This document shows positions 1-5,628 of a DNA stretch of 9,252 bases, piece after piece. The DNA is from JBDKUD01 sp039679805 (lineage in GTDB: Bacteria > Bacillota > Syntrophomonadia > Syntrophomonadales > Syntrophomonadaceae), in contig JBDKUD010000115.1 in NCBI GenBank assembly GCA_039679805.1, positions 1 to 9,252 of the forward strand, given 5' to 3'. The notes under the pieces were generated by a model, which was not told where the DNA came from, made no database searches, and saw only the letters and a list, made by a program, of their open reading frames with translations. Numbering within the stretch: position 1 is the stretch's first letter; every line of letters begins with the position of its first letter. The position numbers and the translations under genes were made by a program.

Positions 1-120
1 CTCAGCGCCAGCCTCCAAAGCGGCATTGACCATGATATCCTGAACTTTATTGATATCATTCAACACCTCAAATCGACATCCATGTACTTCGGCTAAAACA
101 TGTCGCCCCAAAGACTGCAA
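1..120 (-). CDS. speD: S-adenosylmethionine decarboxylase proenzyme, N-terminal part (cut by window edge)
   Basis: Reading leftward, the frame gives 40 codons beginning (M)QSLGRHVLAEVHGCRF and running through NAALEAGAE to the window edge without a stop. This matches the start of the short Gram-positive AdoMet decarboxylase (SpeD/SpeH family), which begins xxxxGRHxxxExxGC and continues NAALxxGAE. The family enzyme self-cleaves to form a pyruvoyl group and makes decarboxylated AdoMet, the aminopropyl donor for spermidine. The cleavage serine and most of the roughly 120-130 residue protein lie outside the window, so activity cannot be judged. The start chosen is TTG at 120-118, 9 nt after an AAGGGAG ribosome binding site. 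Another in-frame TTG at 129-127 touches that site and is less likely. The gene has its own promoter at 215-188. It shares a polyamine theme with speB at 7596-8462, but speE is not in the window. Confidence 0.9.
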   Translation of the reverse strand, partial: MQSLGRHVLAEVHGCRFEVLNDINKVQDIMVNAALEAGAE

Positions 121-187
121 TAATGTCAACTCCCTTCAGTATTTTTTGTTTTCCCAAACCTCCTCTTCTAATAAACATACACGTAGA

Positions 188-215
188 ATTTTAGCATATT
201 GGTTGAGCATGTCAA
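188..215 (-). promoter_or_regulatory. Sigma-A type promoter for speD
   Basis: On the minus strand, TTGACA (215-210) is followed after 16 nt by TAAAAT (193-188). A TG one base upstream of the -10 box makes it an extended -10. Transcription should start near 181, giving a leader of about 60 nt. The -35 box is part of a small dyad, TTGA-N5-TCAA. Confidence 0.7.
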
Positions 216-224
216 TAAATGATC

Positions 225-247
225 AGTATTATTTTAATAAAAATACT
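225..247. repeat. 23-bp near-perfect palindrome upstream of the speD promoter
   Basis: The arms AGTATT and AATACT enclose an AT-rich core, and 9 of 11 base pairs match around the centre. It lies 9 bp upstream of the speD -35 box, where an operator or activator site could sit. It could also be chance in very AT-rich DNA. A second inverted repeat, AATGCTA (258-264) with TAGCATT (292-298), lies further upstream and may be a weak end of the marR transcript. Nothing else is recognisable between marR and speD. Confidence 0.4.
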
Positions 248-359
248 ACCAATAAATAATGCTATCAATTACCGTTAGAGTGGTCATATAGTAGCATTCT
301 TATATACATTATATTCTTATCCACTCATAGGTTCCTTTAATTTAGAAATCAACTTAAAT

Positions 360-782
360 CTATTCCAACCGGTTAATTATGTTACTTATGCCATGCAAAA
401 ATTCTTTTTGATTACCTTCCCCAATTAAATCATAAAGGAAATTGTTAAATTCACTGCTTATTTTATATACTTTATTAGCAAGCGCTTTTCCCTTTTCGGT
501 AATAAAGACTCTTATTGCGCGGCGATCAAGAGTATCAAGACGTCTTTCCACCAAACCTTGCTTCTCAAGTTTATCAATCAATACTGTCATCGATGAGCTG
601 TCTATCAAGCTTTTAATGCCAATTTCCTTGAGAGTCGCCCCATCTTCCTGAAGTAGATTTATTAAAATAAAAGATTGGGGAATACTTATTCCTAGAGGTT
701 CAAGTTCATTGTTAATAGTTTTATCAATTTTTTTAATTGCAGCACGCATGCCAAAACAAATCGAACTAGTTAGCTCTACCAT
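360..782 (-). CDS. MarR-family winged-helix transcriptional regulator
   Basis: A 140-residue protein, the usual MarR length. An N-terminal dimerisation helix is followed by a winged helix-turn-helix. The recognition helix is around residues 59-75 (SLIDSSSMTVLIDKLEKQGL), followed by ERRLDTLDRRAIRVFITEKG, the typical MarR wing with its conserved D-R-R and the LTxKG-like strand. The C-terminal helix (about 101-139) would complete the dimer interface. ATG at 782 is chosen because it stands 9 nt after AAGGAG. An upstream in-frame TTG at 788 would leave only 3 nt. Members of the family usually repress themselves and nearby genes and respond to small ligands or oxidants. The ligand is not predictable here. 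The same-strand neighbour downstream is speD, 239 nt away with its own promoter, so co-transcription is uncertain. Confidence 0.88.
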   Translation of the reverse strand: MVELTSSICFGMRAAIKKIDKTINNELEPLGISIPQSFILINLLQEDGATLKEIGIKSLIDSSSMTVLIDKLEKQGLVERRLDTLDRRAIRVFITEKGKALANKVYKISSEFNNFLYDLIGEGNQKEFLHGISNIINRLE

Positions 783-833
783 TACCAATAACTCCTTTTT
801 ATAAAGCCTTTTATAAATAATCTTACTATTAAT

Positions 834-862
834 AATATATTAACTGCCTGCCAGTTTGTAAA
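834..862 (-). promoter_or_regulatory. marR promoter with candidate operator in the spacer
   Basis: On the minus strand, TTTACA (862-857) and TATATT (839-834) are 17 nt apart. The spacer contains the inverted repeat AACTG-N5-CAGTT (842-856), nearly filling the gap between the boxes. A protein bound there would block RNA polymerase, which fits MarR autorepression. Transcription would start near 827, about 45 nt before the marR start codon. A related CTG/CAG dyad, TTCTG-N9-CAGAA, lies upstream at 899-917. Confidence 0.6.
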
Positions 863-1022
863 TATTGTTAGATTTTAATTTGGGTATAAAAGAACAACTT
901 CTGGACTATATGCAGAAACATATTCTAACTGTTAATTTTTGCAATTTGCTTGGTTTTCTAACTTAAATAAATTTCGAAAATACTAATACTTGTATTTATT
1001 AAGGTTGAATGCTATTTTAGAG

Positions 1023-1028
1023 TATAAT
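1023..1028 (+). promoter_or_regulatory. -10 box of the trpS T-box transcript
   Basis: A perfect TATAAT stands about 7 nt before the expected start of the T-box RNA. No good -35 box is present at 16-18 nt, where TTAAGG (999-1004) is the nearest candidate. A small inverted repeat, AAATAC (978-983) with GTATTT (992-997), lies just upstream. The rest of 863-1020 is AT-rich with nothing else recognisable. Confidence 0.55.
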
Positions 1029-1035
1029 ACACCAA

Positions 1036-1263
1036 ATCGATGATGGAGAATAGTAAGCAGATGTTACAGTTACAGAGAGCCGGAATTGCTGTAACCCGGT
1101 ACTGTATATCTGGTGAATGGACTCCGGAGTTGCCAGTTGAAATGAGATTTCTCTAAGTAGGCTGAGCCGGTTTCCCCGTTATAGGAAAGTATTAAGTGGA
1201 TCTCTGATCAAAAAGGGTGGTACCGCGGAAAATCTCCGTCCCTTACGATTGGAGATTTTTTTA
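1036..1263 (+). ncRNA. T-box leader (Trp specifier) controlling trpS
   Basis: This 5' leader RNA senses uncharged tRNA-Trp and allows read-through into trpS. Stem I is readable. GGAG (1045-1048) pairs with CTCC (1122-1125) around the specifier loop, whose 5' side carries AGTA (1052-1055). CAGAT (1058-1062) pairs with ATCTG (1108-1112). TTACAG (1070-1075) pairs with CTGTAA (1089-1094) and encloses the conserved AGAG..GCCGG apical region. The specifier is TGG at 1118-1120, preceded by GTGAA and followed by A, exactly the Trp codon. The T-box proper, AAGGGTGGTACCGCGG (1213-1228), would bind the tRNA acceptor end in the antiterminator. The terminator follows at once, and trpS starts 44 nt beyond it. 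Confidence 0.95.
1229..1263 (+). terminator. Conditional terminator of the trpS T-box
   Basis: AAATCTCC (1230-1237) pairs with GGAGATTT (1251-1258) and is followed by a T run to 1262. It should form when tRNA-Trp is charged and the antiterminator is not stabilised. Confidence 0.9.
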
Positions 1264-1306
1264 TTATATTTTTTTAATAATGATAAATAAGCAAGGAGGA
1301 TATATG

Positions 1307-2320
1307 ATGGCACAAAAAAGAAAAAGAATTCTTACTGGAGACAGACCCACGGGTAATCTTCACCTTGGGCATTATGTAGGCAGCGTAGGTAATCGGGTAA
1401 AATTACAGGAACAATATGAAAGTTTTATTATAATTGCCGATGTGCAGGCCTTAACCACCAATTTTGAGAAACCAGAAAATCTCAGTCGAGATACTTATCA
1501 TATAGCGGTCGATTACCTGTCCGCAGGTCTTAACCCAGAGCTATCTACCATTTTTATTCAAAGCATGATTCCCCAGATACATGAACTTACCATGTATTTT
1601 TCCATGTTTACATCGGTTAATGTTCTGCGGCACAACCCCACTATAAAGACTGAAGCAGCACAACACGGCTTCAGTGATATGACTTATGGCTTTTTAGGAT
1701 ATCCAGTTAGCCAGTCTGCTGACATAACTGTTTTCAAGGCTGATTTAGTTCCGGTTGGAGAAGACCAGGTACCACATATAGAGCTGACTCGTAAGATCGT
1801 AAGACGTTTTAATGACCTCTACAAGCCGGTTTTAGTTGAACCTCAAGTACTAGTCGGAGAAGTTCCTCGTCTAATAGGACTGGATGGTAAAGCAAAAATG
1901 AGCAAGAGTTTAAACAATGCAATTTTTCTGTCTGACAGTATTGAGGAAGTAAATACTAAAGTACGGAATGCTGTTACCGACCCGGCCAGAATAAGAAAGA
2001 CTGACCCGGGACATCCTGAGATATGCACAGTATATGAGTATCATAAAGTATTTAACTCCGGTGAAGTTCAACAGATTGAATCCGAATGCCGCCAGGGTGG
2101 AATTGGCTGTGTTGCCTGCAAAAATAAACTAGCGGGTTGTATCAATAATTTACTTGAACCCATGCGTGAAAGACGTATTAAATATGACAACCATCCTGAA
2201 CTAGTCCGCGAAATACTAATGGAAGGAACCAAAAAAGCTTACCAGGCTGCCCAGGAAACTATACTTGAAGTTAGAGAAGCTATGCAAATTAACTATTTCG
2301 ATATGCCTATCCCCATGTAA
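1307..2320 (+). CDS. trpS: Tryptophanyl-tRNA synthetase with a four-cysteine motif
   Basis: This class Ic aminoacyl-tRNA synthetase charges tRNA-Trp with tryptophan in the cytoplasm. The 337 residues fit the family. The Rossmann catalytic domain carries the HIGH-type signature as HLGH (19-22, within GDRPTGNLHLGHYVGS) and a perfect KMSKS (197-201). The domain that follows contains Cys240, Cys261, Cys268 and Cys271, spaced C-x20-C-x6-C-x2-C. This resembles the [4Fe-4S] motif described for Thermotoga maritima TrpRS (C-x22-C-x6-C-x2-C), so a cluster or other metal is plausible but unproven. Two adjacent ATGs are possible, at 1304 and 1307. The second is chosen because it lies 7 nt after AAGGAGG, against 4 nt for the first. 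The open frame extends upstream to 1217, but that part lies in the T-box RNA. No clear terminator follows the gene. Confidence 0.97.
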   Translation: MAQKRKRILTGDRPTGNLHLGHYVGSVGNRVKLQEQYESFIIIADVQALTTNFEKPENLSRDTYHIAVDYLSAGLNPELSTIFIQSMIPQIHELTMYFSMFTSVNVLRHNPTIKTEAAQHGFSDMTYGFLGYPVSQSADITVFKADLVPVGEDQVPHIELTRKIVRRFNDLYKPVLVEPQVLVGEVPRLIGLDGKAKMSKSLNNAIFLSDSIEEVNTKVRNAVTDPARIRKTDPGHPEICTVYEYHKVFNSGEVQQIESECRQGGIGCVACKNKLAGCINNLLEPMRERRIKYDNHPELVREILMEGTKKAYQAAQETILEVREAMQINYFDMPIPM

Positions 2321-2409
2321 GAAAACTAATGCCGCAAAAAGTATTTAGAGATTTGAACTTCTTGTTTTGTATTGTACATTGTATTTCCGTCCTGTGAAAT
2401 GCAATTCCA

Positions 2410-2438
2410 TTGACACTGATAATGTCCAATAATATAAT
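2410..2438 (+). promoter_or_regulatory. Consensus sigma-A promoter for gdhA
   Basis: TTGACA (2410-2415), a 17-nt spacer and TATAAT (2433-2438) match the consensus at every position. The start point should be near 2445, leaving an 89-nt leader. A dyad GACA-N7-TGTC (2412-2426) overlaps the -35 box and spacer and may be an operator, as so strong a promoter would otherwise be constitutive. Confidence 0.85.
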
Positions 2439-2449
2439 TTAACCAGCAA

Positions 2450-2499
2450 GCATTTGGATTAGTATTTCACTATGCGGAATTAAGCACGCATCCAAATGT
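2450..2499 (+). promoter_or_regulatory. Stem-loop in the gdhA 5' leader
   Basis: CATTTGGAT (2451-2459) is a perfect 9-bp inverted match to ATCCAAATG (2490-2498), and a G-U pair can extend the stem at its base. The 30-nt loop contains a smaller stem, TGCG (2473-2476) with CGCA (2487-2490), which competes for one outer pair. It begins about 5 nt after the predicted transcription start, so it could protect the 5' end of the mRNA. As DNA it could instead be a protein-binding dyad. It has no T run and does not look like a terminator. Confidence 0.5.
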
Positions 2500-2533
2500 T
2501 AATAAAATATCCTAACGAAGGGATGGAATTATA

Positions 2534-3865
2534 ATGTCATACGTTCAAGAAGTACTCCACAAAGTGGTGGAAAGAAACCCTCATGAAAGTGAATTTCACC
2601 AAGCTGTTCAAGAAGTCCTGGAAACCTTGGAGCCTGTATTCGAAAGACACCCCGAGTTTCAGAAAGCCGGTATTTTAGAAAGACTTGTAGAGCCGGAAAG
2701 ACAGATAATTTTCCGGGTCCCCTGGGTTGATGACAATGGCAAAGTACAGGTTAACCGCGGTATGCGTATTCAGTTTAACAGTGCAATTGGACCTTATAAA
2801 GGTGGATTAAGACTTCATCCTTCGGTTTATACTGGTATTATTAAATTCCTGGGGTTCGAACAAATTTTCAAAAACTCCCTCACTAGCTTGCCTATCGGCG
2901 GAGCTAAGGGCGGAAGTGATTTTGACCCCAAAGGTAAATCTGACATGGAAGTTATGCGGTTCTGTCAGAGCTTTATGACTGAACTTTATCGGCATATTGG
3001 TGCAGATATAGATGTTCCTGCTGGTGATATCGGAACCGGCGGTCGTGAAATTGGATATATGTATGGACAATATAAAAAAATTACCGGACTATATGAAGGA
3101 GTATTAACCGGTAAAGGTTTGACCTTCGGTGGCAGCCTGGCCAGAACTGAAGCTACTGGTTATGGTCTGGTATATTTTGTTGATGAAATGATCAAAGCCA
3201 AAGGCAAGAGCTTTAAAGATGCTACCGTAGTTATTTCCGGTTCCGGTAATGTTGCTATTTATGCAGTACAAAAAGTTCATCAGCTGGGCGGTAAAGTCGT
3301 AGCCTTGAGCGATTCCAATGGTTATATTTATGATAAAGATGGAATAAAACTCGATACTGTTCAACGCATTAAAGAAGTTGAAAGAGGCAGAATCAAGGAG
3401 TATGTTAACTATCATCCCGAAGCAGAATACTTTGAAGGAAAAGGTATCTGGAATATTAAATGTGACATAGCTCTTCCTTGTGCTACTCAAAACGAACTTG
3501 ATGAGCAAGATGCCAAGGCTCTGGTTTCCAATGGTTGTTATGCCGTTGGCGAAGGTGCCAATATGCCTTCTACTCCGGAAGCAGCACATTACTTTATCAA
3601 TAATAAGGTTATGTTTGCACCAGGTAAAGCAGCTAATGCCGGCGGCGTTGCTACTTCCGCCTTGGAAATGTCTCAGAATAGCATGAGATATTCCTGGACC
3701 TTTGAAGAAGTTGATGCCAAACTCAAAGACATTATGGTCGGTATTTATAAAAATGCCAGTGAAACTGCTAAAGAATATGGATTCGAAGATAACCTGATTG
3801 TTGGAGCCAATATTGCAGGATTCCTCAAGGTAGCTAATGCCATGATGGCTCAGGGAATCGTATAA
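2534..3865 (+). CDS. gdhA: Glutamate dehydrogenase, probably NADP(H)-specific
   Basis: This enzyme catalyses reductive amination of 2-oxoglutarate by ammonium to glutamate, or the reverse, in the cytoplasm. It has 443 residues, the size of the hexameric bacterial class. The substrate domain has Lys89 (GPYKGG), Lys113 and the catalytic Lys125 (PIGGAKGGSDFDPKGKS), with Asp165 in VPAGDIGTGGRE. Ser380 lies in EMSQNS. These numbers coincide with the well-studied Clostridium symbiosum enzyme. The Rossmann domain has GSGNVA (236-241) and ALSDSNG at the end of the second strand. Serines stand where the NAD-specific C. symbiosum enzyme has Phe238 and Pro262, and SDS resembles the NADP-dependent E. coli GdhA, so NADPH use and an assimilatory role are inferred. 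Translation starts at ATG after a moderate AAGGGATGG site. A strong promoter precedes it and a strong terminator follows. Confidence 0.97.
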   Translation: MSYVQEVLHKVVERNPHESEFHQAVQEVLETLEPVFERHPEFQKAGILERLVEPERQIIFRVPWVDDNGKVQVNRGMRIQFNSAIGPYKGGLRLHPSVYTGIIKFLGFEQIFKNSLTSLPIGGAKGGSDFDPKGKSDMEVMRFCQSFMTELYRHIGADIDVPAGDIGTGGREIGYMYGQYKKITGLYEGVLTGKGLTFGGSLARTEATGYGLVYFVDEMIKAKGKSFKDATVVISGSGNVAIYAVQKVHQLGGKVVALSDSNGYIYDKDGIKLDTVQRIKEVERGRIKEYVNYHPEAEYFEGKGIWNIKCDIALPCATQNELDEQDAKALVSNGCYAVGEGANMPSTPEAAHYFINNKVMFAPGKAANAGGVATSALEMSQNSMRYSWTFEEVDAKLKDIMVGIYKNASETAKEYGFEDNLIVGANIAGFLKVANAMMAQGIV

Positions 3866-3905
3866 GGATTGCAATCCTATACGTTTTACAAAATTAGCGC
3901 CTCCC

Positions 3906-3933
3906 ACTTCCGGCGATAGTCTTTCCCGGAAGT
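3906..3933. repeat. 8-bp inverted repeat after gdhA
   Basis: ACTTCCGG (3906-3913) and CCGGAAGT (3926-3933) form a stem with a 12-nt loop, without a following T run. It lies just ahead of the main gdhA terminator and may protect the mRNA 3' end or help pause polymerase. A short palindrome, GGATTGCAATCC (3867-3878), precedes it directly after the stop codon. Confidence 0.5.
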
Positions 3934-3940
3934 TTATAAG

Positions 3941-3978
3941 GGAATGGGGTCCTCTGGGCCCCATTCTTTATTGTTTTT
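3941..3978 (+). terminator. Rho-independent terminator of gdhA
   Basis: GAATGGGGTCC (3942-3952) pairs with GGGCCCCATTC (3956-3966). This gives 11 pairs including one U-G, around the triloop TCT, followed by the T-rich stretch CTTTATTGTTTTT. It isolates gdhA from the IclR gene downstream. Confidence 0.9.
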
Positions 3979-3996
3979 ATAACTAGCAAAGATTAT

Positions 3997-4025
3997 TTGA
4001 CAGTAATTATTGTCTTAGTTAGAAT
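3997..4025 (+). promoter_or_regulatory. Promoter and candidate auto-operator of the IclR gene
   Basis: TTGACA (3997-4002) and TAGAAT (4020-4025) are 17 nt apart. A 16-bp palindrome, GACAGTAATTATTGTC (3999-4014), with 7 of 8 pairs matching, overlaps the -35 box and the first part of the spacer. IclR-family repressors commonly bind such dyads over their own promoters. Transcription should start near 4032, about 50 nt before the start codon. Confidence 0.7.
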
Positions 4026-4081
4026 AAAATCGAGTGTTCAACAGCTTTGAGTCTAAACTATGATAGAGGAGAGGAATATAC

Positions 4082-4906
4082 ATGTCCGATCTTGAAAAAA
4101 TTAACCCCTATTCCACTGCCCCAGTTCATGACGATGATTCTAAAACCGTCCAATCGGTAGAAAGGGCATTAACTATTATAGAGGCTCTGGCTGAGTATGG
4201 CGTTCCGGTGAGCTTAGGTGATTTAGCTGAAAAAGTAAACTTAAAACCAAGTACCGTTCACAGGCTGTTAAGTACCCTGATTGTCAGAGGGTTTGTAGTA
4301 CAAGATGAGAATAGCCATTACAAATTGTCTATGAAACTATTTCATATAGGCAACTCTGCAACCTATGCTATAGATATTAAGAAGATAGCAGCTCCAATAA
4401 TGCTGGAGTTATTGGACAAATGCAATGAAACCGTTAATCTGGCTGTGTTAGATCACGGTGAAGTAGTCTATATTGACCAGCTTGAATCTAACAATATCGT
4501 CATTGTGAAGATGTTTGCTAGGGTGGGACACCATGGTCCCGCTTATTGTACGGGTTCAGGTAAAGTACTATTGGCCGGCTTAACCCCGGAAGAACTTAAT
4601 AGGTACATTTGCACCAGTGAATTGCAGCGATTTACCAGTGACACTATAACGGATTCTGAAATGTTAGCCAAAGAACTGGCCAGAGTTCGTAAAGATGGTT
4701 ATGCTCTGGACCTGGGGGAACGTGATGAAGGAGTTCGATGTATAGCAGCACCAATAAAAAACCATGAAGATCAGGTAGTAGCTGCCTTGAGCGTTTCCGG
4801 TCCCAGTATGCGAATGACGGCATCTTACATTAACAACGAACTGACCCCTATGGTAACTGAATTGGCGGGCCGCATTTCGGAAAAATTGGGCTGCAAACAT
4901 TACTAA
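4082..4906 (+). CDS. IclR-family transcriptional regulator
   Basis: The protein has 274 residues, slightly longer than the usual 250 or so because of a polar 20-residue leader. Residues 23-73 form the N-terminal winged helix-turn-helix (VQSVERALTIIEAL... then LKPSTVHRLLSTLIVRGFV). The IclR effector-binding domain (GAF-like) spans about 95-270, with the typical blocks AYCTGSGKVLLA (154-165), GERDEGVRCIAAPI (212-225) and AALSVSGPSMRM (234-244). ATG is placed 7 nt after GAGGAGAGG. The gene has its own promoter after the gdhA terminator and is not co-transcribed with gdhA. Its closeness to gdhA, and a similar GACA...TGTC element at both promoters, suggest it may regulate gdhA as well as itself. 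This is inference only. The ligand cannot be told from sequence. No clear terminator follows. Confidence 0.93.
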   Translation: MSDLEKINPYSTAPVHDDDSKTVQSVERALTIIEALAEYGVPVSLGDLAEKVNLKPSTVHRLLSTLIVRGFVVQDENSHYKLSMKLFHIGNSATYAIDIKKIAAPIMLELLDKCNETVNLAVLDHGEVVYIDQLESNNIVIVKMFARVGHHGPAYCTGSGKVLLAGLTPEELNRYICTSELQRFTSDTITDSEMLAKELARVRKDGYALDLGERDEGVRCIAAPIKNHEDQVVAALSVSGPSMRMTASYINNELTPMVTELAGRISEKLGCKHY

Positions 4907-5008
4907 ACTTCTCCGTCTACTAATTCTAGAAATAACCAAAAGTAAGCACCTCATAAGTTATTGTCTGAACCTAACTTTTCCACTGCTCTCTCTTCTTCAC
5001 CTTTAACC

Positions 5009-5038
5009 TTGATTATTTGCTTATTGGAATTTTATAAA
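5009..5038 (+). promoter_or_regulatory. Possible promoter for the 148-residue protein
   Basis: TTGATT (5009-5014) and TATAAA (5033-5038) are separated by 18 nt. The preceding part of the gap after the IclR gene (4907-5008) is a pyrimidine-rich stretch with no convincing terminator. Only a weak AAAAGT/ACTTTT dyad is seen there. Confidence 0.45.
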
Positions 5039-5065
5039 CTACCCGTTGTATTAATACCTGGAATC

Positions 5066-5090
5066 GGATAACCTAAATACAGGATTATCC
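5066..5090 (+). promoter_or_regulatory. Leader hairpin touching the ribosome binding site
   Basis: GGATAACCT (5066-5074) pairs with AGGATTATCC (5081-5090) except for one bulged A, leaving a 6-nt loop. The AAAGGAG ribosome binding site begins at the next base, 5091. The hairpin does not hide the site, but its formation or the binding of a factor there could modulate initiation. Confidence 0.45.
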
Positions 5091-5105
5091 AAAGGAGTGA
5101 TATGA

Positions 5106-5552
5106 GTGCAAGAAACTGCTAAGTTTCAACTTCGTTTTCTTAATCAGGAGCAACATTTGATGTTACCCACGGTTACATCAATCATTATTACCCAGAACCT
5201 GTATGATATTCTGTTTCAATACGTGATAACTGAAGAAAAAGAAGTAAAACTAAAAGAATTCATTAAAATGCTGGAATCTCACATTAAGAGTAAATCAAGT
5301 GGCCCCTTTTCCCTTTCGCTCTCAGATTTGGAATTTTTAGATGACGGTCTGGAAGAACTAAAACTTCTTAATTGGATGGAAGTCCCAGTAAAGGTATTCG
5401 AGCTTGAAATAGAAGGAATTTGTCAGGATAATGAAATATATGAAGAAGAACTGGGAAAAATATTCGACCTTCTGGAAGAGTTAATTACGTTTAATCGTAA
5501 AATGAACTCCAATCAAATTTACGTATATCCCATGAAGTTGACCGGTTATTAA
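5106..5552 (+). CDS. Acidic protein of unknown function
   Basis: I do not recognise this 148-residue protein. It starts with GTG, 8 nt after AAAGGAG. An ATG at 5102 lies closer (4 nt) but opens only a six-codon frame. The N-terminus (about 1-30) includes LPTVTSIIITQNLYDILF, hydrophobic but too interrupted for a clear membrane helix, and there is no signal peptide. The middle and C-terminal parts are rich in Glu, Asp, Lys and Leu (for example LSDLEFLDDGLEELKLLNW and EIYEEELGKIFDLLEELITF) and are probably helical. There are single Cys and Trp residues and no visible catalytic or metal motif. It stands alone, with its own possible promoter, a leader hairpin and a terminator at 5591-5620. Coding is supported by the ribosome binding site and the well-placed terminator. 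A soluble adaptor or regulator is possible but not shown. Confidence 0.75.
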   Translation: MQETAKFQLRFLNQEQHLMLPTVTSIIITQNLYDILFQYVITEEKEVKLKEFIKMLESHIKSKSSGPFSLSLSDLEFLDDGLEELKLLNWMEVPVKVFELEIEGICQDNEIYEEELGKIFDLLEELITFNRKMNSNQIYVYPMKLTGY

Positions 5553-5590
5553 TATCTTAACGCTTTTGTCCTACTCTATAGACCTAATAA

Positions 5591-5620
5591 ACCGGTCGCT
5601 GCAACGACCGGCTTGTTTGT
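5591..5620. terminator. Bidirectional terminator between the converging unknown gene and asnB
   Basis: CCGGTCG (5592-5598) and CGACCGG (5605-5611) form a 7-bp GC-rich stem with loop CTGCAA. Rightward it is followed by CTTGTTTGTTT, and leftward by the T-rich TTTATTAGG. It can serve both the rightward gene ending at 5552 and the leftward asnB ending at 5629. Confidence 0.8.
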
Positions 5621-5628
5621 TTATAAGG

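Noticed and set aside
50..259. Rightward open frame at the left edge
   Set aside because: It is antisense to the start and promoter of speD, which has clear family resemblance.
442..651. Rightward frame inside marR
   Set aside because: It is antisense to the winged helix-turn-helix region and is a shadow.
783..788. TTG at 788 as the marR start
   Set aside because: It is only 3 nt from AAGGAG, whereas ATG at 782 has normal spacing of 9 nt.
1217..1306. N-terminal extension of trpS by 30 codons
   Set aside because: It runs through the T-box and its terminator, and the strong AAGGAGG is placed for the ATGs at 1304/1307.
2321..2409. Terminator for trpS
   Set aside because: Only TTGTATTG-type repeats and AT-rich sequence are seen. 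No GC-rich stem followed by T's could be found.
3104..3964. 286-codon open frame on the minus strand opposite gdhA
   Set aside because: It lies antisense to a certain gene, starts inside the gdhA terminator hairpin, has no ribosome binding site and shows no family resemblance. It is a by-product of gdhA codon usage.
4664..4954. Leftward frame over the end of the IclR gene
   Set aside because: It is antisense to a clear IclR effector domain and has no family resemblance.
5102..5122. Six-codon frame MSARNC as a gene
   Set aside because: It is too short to support as a product. It is kept only as a possible competing start for the downstream GTG.
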